Source of the DNA: CADCVT01 sp035940955
GTDB lineage: Bacteria > Actinomycetota > Thermoleophilia > Solirubrobacterales > Solirubrobacteraceae
Reading direction: 5' to 3'
DNA length: 45,324 nt
Assembly: GCA_035940955.1 (NCBI GenBank)
Contig: DASZEJ010000086.1
Coordinates: 1-45,324 of the forward strand
Position numbers and translations under genes: made by a program. Below, piece by piece: positions 23,917 to 30,736 of this stretch. The notes below the pieces were generated by a model. The model was given only the letters and a program-made list of their open reading frames with translations. It did not search any database and was not told the DNA's origin. The stretch's first letter is position 1. The number at the start of each line of letters is the position of its first letter.

Positions 23917-24336
23917 TCAGCAGGCCCCCGGGTTCTCGGCGCAGAAGTCGCTCGTCCCGCCCGCCTCCGCACCGCCGGTGTCCTCCGGCTCGGCGGGCTC
24001 GGCGCCGCCGCCGGCGCCGCCGGTGTCCGGCGTCGCGCCGCCGCTCGGCGGCTCGGACGGGGCCGGCTGCTGCGGCGCGGCCGCCCCGCCGGAGGCTCCG
24101 CCCGCGGCGCCGCTGTCGCCGGCCGGGGCGCCGGTGTCGCCCGTGGCGGCGTCGTCGCCGGTGGTCTCCGTGGTCGAGGTCGTCGCGGTGTCGTCGCCGC
24201 CGCCCTCCTCCAGCGGCGCGTTCGGCACCGTCAGGTCCGGCGTGGTCCGCGGCGTCGCGCTGGTCAGCTCGTCGTCCCCGCACCCGCCGGCCACCAGGGC
24301 GACGGCGGCGAGGGCGGCGGCGGCGATGGCGCGCAC
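23917..24336 (-). CDS. putative lipoprotein with low-complexity Thr/Gly/Ala-rich body
   Basis: With GTG 24336 as start, the 139-residue product has a short signal peptide and lipobox (VALVAGGC) followed by GDDE. The rest is Thr, Gly, Ala, Pro and Glu, typical of an extended cell-wall spacer, and it ends SDFCAENPGAC with two Cys. The frame opens further upstream into the zinc-ribbon gene, but the signal peptide fixes the start near 24336. It sits 5 nt after the zinc-ribbon stop, so the two are probably co-transcribed. Function unknown. Confidence 0.6.
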   Translation of the reverse strand: MRAIAAAALAAVALVAGGCGDDELTSATPRTTPDLTVPNAPLEEGGGDDTATTSTTETTGDDAATGDTGAPAGDSGAAGGASGGAAAPQQPAPSEPPSGGATPDTGGAGGGAEPAEPEDTGGAEAGGTSDFCAENPGAC

Positions 24337-24341
24337 GGCGG

Positions 24342-24611
24342 TCAGGAGGCGGCGGGGGCGAGCGGCGCCATGCGGCGCCCGCACGTCGGGCAGTCGTTCA
24401 GGTCCTTCTGGGCGAGCTGGTCGCACCAGTTGCAGAAGCGCAGATGCTCGACGGCCCACGGCAGGTTGCTCTTCGACGGCGCGAGCGGGATCACCTTCCC
24501 GACGACCTGCAGCTCCTCACCCGTCTCGCGGTCGACGTAGATCCGCCCGGGCTCGGCGTCCATGATGATCTCCCGCCCCGTCGAGGGCGTGCGGAACCGG
24601 TAGCGCTGCAC
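24342..24611 (-). CDS. small zinc-ribbon protein
   Basis: An 89-residue protein. An N-terminal beta-strand part (GRIYVDRETGEELQVVGKV) is followed by FCNWCDQLAQKDLNDCPTCG, two CxxC knuckles that should bind one zinc ion. GTG 24611 is supported by a TACCCT hexamer 7 nt upstream. Resembles small zinc-ribbon proteins of unknown role; binding partner not evident. Confidence 0.7.
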   Translation of the reverse strand: MQRYRFRTPSTGREIIMDAEPGRIYVDRETGEELQVVGKVIPLAPSKSNLPWAVEHLRFCNWCDQLAQKDLNDCPTCGRRMAPLAPAAS

Positions 24612-24618
24612 GCGGCGA

Positions 24619-24624
24619 AGGGTA
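24619..24624 (-). promoter_or_regulatory. -10 hexamer TACCCT of the zinc-ribbon/lipoprotein pair
   Basis: On the minus strand TACCCT lies 7 nt before GTG 24611 with no Shine-Dalgarno sequence, consistent with a leaderless message. Confidence 0.45.
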
Positions 24625-24653
24625 CCCGAGGGGCCGACGGAGCGGCCCGGCCC

Positions 24654-25724
24654 TCAGCGCGCGCCCGACGAGATCCGCCGCCGGGCCGGCTGCTCGACGT
24701 CCAGCTCGCCGGCGTCCTGGAGGTCGATCGCGCCGCTCGACACGCCGTCGTCCAGGGCCGTGATGACGGCCGGGTCGAACTGGTGGCCGGCCTCCAGCTT
24801 GACCCGCTCGAACGCCACGTTGACCGGCAGCGGGCCGCGGTACGGGCGCGACGCGGTCATCGCCTCGAGCGCGTCGCAGACGCTGAAGATCCGCGCCGCC
24901 AGCGGGATCTCCTCCGCCGCCAGGCCCTCCGGGTACCCGCCGCCGTCCCAGCGCTCGTGGTGGTAGAGCACGACGTCGGTGACGACCGGCGCGAACCCGA
25001 GCGGCCGGACGACGCGCGCCCCCGTCTGCGGGTGGCGGCGCATGATCTCCCACTCCGACGCGGTCAGCGCGCCCGGCTTCATCAGGATCCGCTCCGGGAC
25101 GCCGATCTTCCCCACGTCGTGCAGCAGGCAGCCGAACAGGAAGTCGTCGCTCTCGGTGAACGACGGGTCGATCGCCTTCGCGAGCTGCGTCGCCAGCCGG
25201 CTGACCGCGCGCAGATGGCGGCTCGTCACGGTGTCCTTCGCCTCGACCGCGGCGGCGAGCGACTCGATCACCGCGCGGTTGCGGCGCCGCGACTCGGCGT
25301 GCATCGTCGCGTAGAGGTCGATGACCGGCCGGACGACGTCGACGTCGATGAGCCCGCGCCCGTTCGCCGCGGCGCAGAGCGTCGCCCGCAGCTCGGCGTC
25401 CTCGAGCTTCGTGTGGACGATCGAGACCGCGCCCGCGTCGAGGATCGTCCGCACGACCGCCGGGTCCGTGTCGTCGTGCACGACCACGCACGGGGTGCCC
25501 GGGCAGCCGGCGTCCAGCAGCGCGACCCCCGCGGCGGCCTGGTCGACGTGGGCGTCCGCCGCGTCGAGGACGGCCAGCGAGGCCGGGCGGCTCTCTCCGA
25601 GCACGACCTCCGCGGCCGTCTTGAGGTGCTCGACGACATCCAGTCCGCTGCCTTCGAGCACACGCTCGACGCGGGCCAGGCGTTCCGGCCTCGTGCCGAC
25701 GAAAATCACGCGCTTCCCGCTCAC
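24654..25724 (-). CDS. HD-GYP domain protein with degenerate receiver domain
   Basis: A 356-residue protein. Residues 1-120 have a receiver-like alternation ending in VHTK, but the acidic pair normally at the first strand is replaced (VIFVGTRPE), so phosphorylation is doubtful. Residues about 150-330 form an HD-GYP phosphodiesterase: LLHDVGKIGVPE, MRRHPQTGA, HHERWDGGGYPEGL and DALEAMTASRPYR are all present, so c-di-GMP hydrolysis is likely. GTG 25724 has a good Shine-Dalgarno sequence (AGAGGAG). It is divergent from the glycosyltransferase. Confidence 0.9.
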   Translation of the reverse strand: MSGKRVIFVGTRPERLARVERVLEGSGLDVVEHLKTAAEVVLGESRPASLAVLDAADAHVDQAAAGVALLDAGCPGTPCVVVHDDTDPAVVRTILDAGAVSIVHTKLEDAELRATLCAAANGRGLIDVDVVRPVIDLYATMHAESRRRNRAVIESLAAAVEAKDTVTSRHLRAVSRLATQLAKAIDPSFTESDDFLFGCLLHDVGKIGVPERILMKPGALTASEWEIMRRHPQTGARVVRPLGFAPVVTDVVLYHHERWDGGGYPEGLAAEEIPLAARIFSVCDALEAMTASRPYRGPLPVNVAFERVKLEAGHQFDPAVITALDDGVSSGAIDLQDAGELDVEQPARRRISSGAR

Positions 25725-25840
25725 GCTCTCCTCTGCGTTTCCCGAATGAAGCCTATAGCCACCCGCAAGCGACCTTCTCCGCCGGCGACGTCTTGCGGCT
25801 CTGCCACTGTCCCATTGCGTCGCCTTTTCGCTGGAACCGC

Positions 25841-27391
25841 ATGAAAATCCTCATCTTCCACGGCTATCTCCTGGCCGGTACGGGCTCCAACGTCTACAAC
25901 GTGCAACTCTCGCGCGCATTGGTTCGTGCTGGGCACGAGGTGCACCTGCTCAGCCAGGAGCGCACGCCGGAGCGGCTGAGCTTCGTCGACGCCCACGGGA
26001 GCTGGGACGGCGGCGCCGGCCTGCGCCTGCACGGCGTCCGCGAGCCCGCCCGGTGCACGGTCTACCGGCCCGACGTCGGCGGCCTGCTCCCCGTCTACGT
26101 CGCCGACCGCTACGAGGGGTTCGAGGCCCGCACGTTCCTGGACTGCACCGACGAGGAGGTGGCCGCGTACGTCGCGCGCAACGTCGCGGCGGTGCGCGAG
26201 GTCGCCGAGCGCGTGCGGCCGGATGTCGCGCTGGCCAACCACCTCGTGATGGGCCCGGCGATCCTCGCCCGCGGGCTGGCCGGGCTCGGCGTGCCGTACG
26301 CGGTCAAGGTCCACGGCAGCGCGCTGGAGTACGTGGTCAAGCGCGACCCTGAGCGGTTCCTCCCGTGGGCCCGCGAGGGGCTCGCCCCGGCGAAGGCGGT
26401 CCTCGTCGGCTCGCGGCACACCGCCGAGTCGCTGTGGGAGGCGATGGGGGACCCGTCGCTGCCCGAGCGCACGCGGCTCGGGCCGCCCGGGGTCGACGTC
26501 GAGGCGTTCGCGCCCGCGCCGCCCGCCGAGGCGGCGGCGCGCCTGCGGGCGCTCGCCGAGTCGCTGCTGGCCGCCGAGCCCGAGCCGGCGGCCGAGGGGT
26601 CGTCGTTCGCGCGCGACGTGCACGCCGCCGGGCGGGAGCTGGCCCGCCTGGACCCGGGGCGGGAGCGGCTCGTCGTCTTCGTCGGCAAGCTGATCGTCTC
26701 CAAGGGCGTCGACCTGCTGGCCGCCGCGTGGCCGCTCGTCCTGCGCCGGGTGGCCGACGCGACGCTCGTCGTGGTCGGCTTCGGCGCGTACCGGGAGGGC
26801 TTCGAGCGGCTGCTGGCCGCACTGCGCGACGGCGACCTCGACGCGGCCCGGGACCTGGCCCTGCGGGGGCGCGCCGTCGAGGGAGGGCCGCACGCGCCGC
26901 TGCGCCACCTCCTGGCGCACCTGGACTCGCGCCCGGGGCCCGCCCCGGCGCTCGCCGACCGCGTCCGCGTCGTCGGGCGCCTGGAGCACGACGAGCTGCA
27001 CGAGCTGCTGCCCGCCTGCGACGCCCAGGTCGTCCCCAGCACGTTCCCCGAGGCGTTCGGCATGGTCGCCGCCGAGGGCGCCGCCTGCGGCGTCCTGCCG
27101 GTCAGCGCCGCCCACTCCGGGCTCGCGGAGGTCAGCGCCCAGCTCGCCGAGGCCGTGCCGCCCGAGGCCGCGCCGTGGCTCTCGTTCCCGGTGGGGGACG
27201 GGGCGGTCGGCGCGCTCGCCGACCGCATCGCGAGCTGGCTCGAGGCGCCCGAGCCGCTGCGCGCGCGGACCCGCGCGGCGCTGGTCGCGACGGCCCGCGA
27301 GCGCTTCTCCTGGGACGGCGTCGCGCGCGACGCGATCGCGGCAGCGCAGGGGCGCCTGGACACGCTGCGCCCCGTCGCCCGCCTCCGCTAG
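25841..27391 (+). CDS. GT4-family glycosyltransferase
   Basis: A 516-residue GT-B enzyme. The N-terminal domain begins MKILIFHGYLLAGTGSNVYN, typical of GT4 acceptor-side domains. The C-terminal domain shows VVFVGKLIVSKGVDLL, VVGRLEHDELHELLPACD and the E-x7-E region PEAFGMVAAEGAACG. It is longer than most GT4 enzymes because of an insert near residues 220-280. ATG 25841 is preferred over an ATG 48 nt upstream, since the conserved fold starts there. Nucleotide-sugar donor and acceptor are unknown. Confidence 0.87.
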   Translation: MKILIFHGYLLAGTGSNVYNVQLSRALVRAGHEVHLLSQERTPERLSFVDAHGSWDGGAGLRLHGVREPARCTVYRPDVGGLLPVYVADRYEGFEARTFLDCTDEEVAAYVARNVAAVREVAERVRPDVALANHLVMGPAILARGLAGLGVPYAVKVHGSALEYVVKRDPERFLPWAREGLAPAKAVLVGSRHTAESLWEAMGDPSLPERTRLGPPGVDVEAFAPAPPAEAAARLRALAESLLAAEPEPAAEGSSFARDVHAAGRELARLDPGRERLVVFVGKLIVSKGVDLLAAAWPLVLRRVADATLVVVGFGAYREGFERLLAALRDGDLDAARDLALRGRAVEGGPHAPLRHLLAHLDSRPGPAPALADRVRVVGRLEHDELHELLPACDAQVVPSTFPEAFGMVAAEGAACGVLPVSAAHSGLAEVSAQLAEAVPPEAAPWLSFPVGDGAVGALADRIASWLEAPEPLRARTRAALVATARERFSWDGVARDAIAAAQGRLDTLRPVARLR

Positions 27392-27394
27392 ATT
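27389..27394 (+). promoter_or_regulatory. -10 hexamer TAGATT of the cytochrome c-cupredoxin gene
   Basis: TAGATT overlaps the glycosyltransferase stop codon and lies 7 nt before GTG 27402. It favours that GTG over the in-frame TTG at 27393, which lies inside the hexamer. Confidence 0.5.
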
Positions 27395-27401
27395 GCCCGT
27401 C

Positions 27402-28127
27402 GTGGGTCTGCGCGCCGTCATCGCGGTGGCCGCCGGCGGAGCGCTGCTCGCCGGTGCAGCGGGCTGCTCGCTGGAGGAGCAGGACGCCGACCTCGTGGCC
27501 GGCAAGCGCCTGTTCGTCGAGAAGTGCGGGTCCTGCCACACGCTCGCCCGCGCCGACACGCGCGGCACGCAGGGGCCGAACCTGGACGAGGCGTTCGCCC
27601 ACGCGATCGCCTCGGGGATGGAGCGCGACGGCGTCCGCAGCGCGATCCACGAGCAGATCCTGACGCCAGCCAAGCTGGCGAAGGACAACCCGGCCTACAT
27701 GCCGCCGAAGCTCGTGACGGGCGACGCCGCGGTGAACGTCGCGGCGTACGTCGCCGAGGTCGCCGCGCGTCCCGGCAAGGACACGGGCCTGCTCGCCGAG
27801 GCGGTCAAGAAGCCGGGCGGCGGCGAGCCTGCGGTCGCCAAGGGCGGCGTCCTCGACATCCCCGCCACCGCCCAGCTCGCCTACGAGACGAACGCCGCCA
27901 GCGCCAAGCCGGGTGCGCTGACGATCCGCTCGCCCAATCCGTCGGGCACCCCGCACAACATCGCGCTCGAGGGCCCCGGCCTCGGTTCGGACGTCATCGG
28001 CGAGGTCGTCTCCAACGGCGGCGTGTCGGAGATCGAGGCGACCGTCAAGCGCGGCGAGTACAAGTTCTTCTGCACCGTCGAGGGCCACCGCGCCGGCGGG
28101 ATGGAAGGCACCCTCACCGTCCGGTAG
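27402..28127 (+). CDS. lipoprotein with fused cytochrome c and cupredoxin domains
   Basis: A 241-residue predicted electron carrier. A signal peptide ends in lipobox LAGAAGC (C22). A class I cytochrome c domain follows with heme site CGSCH (42-46) and a distal Met candidate in AYMPPK. After a linker rich in Gly/Lys, residues about 145-241 form a cupredoxin with type-1 copper ligands H185, C224, H229 and M234 (GTPHNIALE; FFCTVEGHRAGGM). Two redox centres in one lipid-anchored chain suggest electron delivery to a terminal oxidase such as the caa3 enzyme encoded downstream, which is inference. Confidence 0.88.
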   Translation: MGLRAVIAVAAGGALLAGAAGCSLEEQDADLVAGKRLFVEKCGSCHTLARADTRGTQGPNLDEAFAHAIASGMERDGVRSAIHEQILTPAKLAKDNPAYMPPKLVTGDAAVNVAAYVAEVAARPGKDTGLLAEAVKKPGGGEPAVAKGGVLDIPATAQLAYETNAASAKPGALTIRSPNPSGTPHNIALEGPGLGSDVIGEVVSNGGVSEIEATVKRGEYKFFCTVEGHRAGGMEGTLTVR

Positions 28128-28133
28128 CGGCGG

Positions 28134-30632
28134 CTAGCCGAGACGCAGCACCGCCCTCCCGCTCCGCGCCCCGGCCTCGACGACCAGCGTGTGGCGGCCG
28201 CGCAGGCCGCGCCCGTCGAACGACACGGTGCCCCCGCGCCCGACGCGGGCGCGCAGCGTGCGGACCGTCCGCCCGTGCCGCACGAGGCGCAGCTTCGCCC
28301 GGGTGCCGCTCGCCGCGCGCACCGTGCAGCGCACGCGCCGGCCGCGCGTGCGGCAGGTGACGACCGCGTCGCGTCCCGCGCGGCCCTGCGGCCCGGCGGG
28401 GCCGGCCGGGCCGGGGGCGCCGTCGCGGCCGCCGGCGCCCGCCGGTCCCGTCGCGCCCGCCGGGCCGCCGGCACCCGCGGGCCCCGCCGGTCCCGCCGCA
28501 CCCGTCGCACCCGTCGGTCCGGCCGGTCCGGCCGGTCCGGCCGGTCCGGCCGGCCCCGCCGGCCCGTCCTCACCCGGTTCGCCGCTCGCCAGGCGCGCCG
28601 TCGTCAGCGTGGCCGGCGCCTCCAGCCGGCGCGCCGGCGTGCTGGCGACGACCTTGACGTCGTAGGTCGTGTCCGGCTCGAGCCCCGTCAGCGTGCGGAC
28701 GAGCTGGTGCGTGCCGGTCCCCGAGGGCAGCGGCCGCTCCGGCGTCCGCAGGGTGTCGGCGTGTGCGATGCGCGGCGTGTACTCGACCCACCACGTGCCG
28801 CCGATCCCCCTGTGGTCGTGCGGGGCGGTGAGCGTCGAGCGCGACGCGGTCGTGCCGGACACCGACGCCGCGCCGATCGTCGGCGGCTCGAAGCTCAGCG
28901 CGCGGGCGACGTTCAGCCGCCGGCCGCTCACCGTCGCGCCGTCCAGCGCCGCCAGCGGGTCGCCGGAGAACATCAGCGCGGCCTTCACGTCCGCGACCGT
29001 CAGCGCCGGGTCGTGCCCGAGCAGGAGCGCCGCCGCGCCGGCGACGTGGGGCGTCGCCATCGAGGTGCCGTGCAGCTCGGCGTAGCCGCCCGATCGGAGG
29101 CCGGGGATCTGGCACTGGACGCGGACGTCGTCGATCCACACGCCGTCGCCGGCCGAGCCCCAGTGCGTCGTCATGTGGAAGCGCAGGCGGAACGACGGGA
29201 CGTCCCGCGGCAGCGGCACGGCGTACGACACGAACTGCCCGTTCGTCGCCTTGGTGAGGTCGCGGAGCGTCCGCCAGTCCTGTCCGTCGACCGAGTGCTC
29301 GACGTACAGGTGGTCGTAGAGCGAGTCGATGTCGAGGCGGGCGGCGAACGTCACCGCGCAGCGGCGCGACGGGTCCACCGCCAGCGCGTCCCTCGTCGTG
29401 ACCGCCAGGTCGGCGCTGCTCGCGTAGTCGCCGCCCGGCGAGTCGGTCATCGACCACTGTCCGCCGGACGCGTGCTCCTGCGTCCGCGCGAACGTCGCGG
29501 TGCCTGAGGTGACCCACCTGTCGGCGAAGTCGTCGGCCTCGAACGTGTCGACGGTGGCGACGACGTCGGGGTAATGGCCCGCGTTCAGGACGGTGGCCGA
29601 GAGGATCGACACGCCGGGCGCCGCGAGGTCGACCGACTGGGCGCCGTAGTTGCTGAACCCCGCGACCTCGTCCACCGTGTCGGTCGCGGCGACGCAGAGG
29701 ACGTTCGGCGCCGGAAGCACGCACGGGTACGACGGAGACCGGTCGACGTCCTCGCTGTCGTTGCCGGCAGCGACCACGACGAGCGAGTCGGACGCGCCCG
29801 CGATGGCGTCCCGGACGGCGGGGGACAGGTAGTGGCCGCCGAGCGACAGGTTGATGACGTCCGCGCCGTTGGCGTGGGCGTAGACGATGGCGTCCGCGAT
29901 GTCGGACCACCAGCCGCCGCCGTAGTCGTCGAGCCCCCTGACCGGCATCAGGTCGACGTCCCACGCCACGCCGGCGACGCCCCACCCGTCGTTGCCGCGC
30001 GCGCCGATCGTGCCGGCCACGTGCGTGCCGTGGCCGTGCACGTCGTCCGGCGCGCTGTCGCCGTAGACGAAGTCCCAGCCGTGGCGGTCGTCGACGAACC
30101 CGTTGCCGTCGTCGTCGAGGCCGTTGCCGGCGACCTCGCCGGCGTTCGTCCACACGTTGGGCGCGATGTCCGGGTGGTCGGTCGCGACGCCGGTGTCGAC
30201 GACCGCGACCACGACGTCGCCGGCGCTGGTGACGGTGTCCCACGCCTCGGGGGCGTCGATGTCCGCGTCGGAGGCCTGGTGCATCGCCCAGAGCCGGTCG
30301 AACATCGTGTCGTTCGGGATCGCGGTCGCGTGCGCGCGGCCGTCGCGCTCGACGCCGGCGACGCGCGGGTCGGCGGCCAGGCGGCTGCGGACGGCCGCGG
30401 GGTCGGCCCCGCGGGGGACCTCGACGAGCTCCGCGCGCGGCAGCAGCATGTCGTGGTCGAGGCGGGCGCCCGCGTCGCCGCGCACGTCCGCGCGCTCGGC
30501 CGCCGACACGCCCGGCTCGTAGCGCACGATCAGCTCGCGCCCGGCCGTCAGGTCGTCCGCTGCCGCGACGCTCGGCGCCGCCAGCATGCTCGTCAGAGCG
30601 ATCGTCGCGACCGCCGCCCATGTCCTGCGCAT
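28134..30632 (-). CDS. secreted S8 subtilase with inserted beta-domain and collagen-like tail
   Basis: An 832-residue exported serine protease. Signal peptide 1-25; inhibitor I9-type propeptide about 30-100; S8 domain with D146 (VVDTGVA), H201 (HGTHVAGT), N291 (AAGND) and S524 (HGTSMATPHVAG). About 155 residues (355-510) resembling a jelly-roll domain are inserted between the VDLAAPG strand and the catalytic Ser. A fibronectin-III-like domain (about 590-680), 24 collagen-like GXY triplets (684-756) and a basic beta domain with a CRTRGRRVRC pair follow. GGAGG precedes the ATG. It is the downstream member of a tandem duplication. Confidence 0.92.
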   Translation of the reverse strand: MRRTWAAVATIALTSMLAAPSVAAADDLTAGRELIVRYEPGVSAAERADVRGDAGARLDHDMLLPRAELVEVPRGADPAAVRSRLAADPRVAGVERDGRAHATAIPNDTMFDRLWAMHQASDADIDAPEAWDTVTSAGDVVVAVVDTGVATDHPDIAPNVWTNAGEVAGNGLDDDGNGFVDDRHGWDFVYGDSAPDDVHGHGTHVAGTIGARGNDGWGVAGVAWDVDLMPVRGLDDYGGGWWSDIADAIVYAHANGADVINLSLGGHYLSPAVRDAIAGASDSLVVVAAGNDSEDVDRSPSYPCVLPAPNVLCVAATDTVDEVAGFSNYGAQSVDLAAPGVSILSATVLNAGHYPDVVATVDTFEADDFADRWVTSGTATFARTQEHASGGQWSMTDSPGGDYASSADLAVTTRDALAVDPSRRCAVTFAARLDIDSLYDHLYVEHSVDGQDWRTLRDLTKATNGQFVSYAVPLPRDVPSFRLRFHMTTHWGSAGDGVWIDDVRVQCQIPGLRSGGYAELHGTSMATPHVAGAAALLLGHDPALTVADVKAALMFSGDPLAALDGATVSGRRLNVARALSFEPPTIGAASVSGTTASRSTLTAPHDHRGIGGTWWVEYTPRIAHADTLRTPERPLPSGTGTHQLVRTLTGLEPDTTYDVKVVASTPARRLEAPATLTTARLASGEPGEDGPAGPAGPAGPAGPAGPTGATGAAGPAGPAGAGGPAGATGPAGAGGRDGAPGPAGPAGPQGRAGRDAVVTCRTRGRRVRCTVRAASGTRAKLRLVRHGRTVRTLRARVGRGGTVSFDGRGLRGRHTLVVEAGARSGRAVLRLG

Positions 30633-30736
30633 CTCGCCCTCCTCGGTTTCGAGTGCGCGGTATCGGCGCAGGCGCGCCGAGCGTTGCGGCGTGCCCTTGC
30701 GCAGTAGACGAGCGTTAGCGCTTCGTGATCATCGCC

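Noticed and set aside
23682..23972. 96-codon minus-strand ORF crossing the palindromic element
   Set aside because: It runs through inverted repeats, has no domain and ends in the low-complexity lipoprotein region. The element is better explained as non-coding.
28384..28582. GC-rich tandem repeat as a mobile or structural DNA repeat
   Set aside because: It is the in-frame coding sequence of the collagen-like GXY tail of the subtilase.
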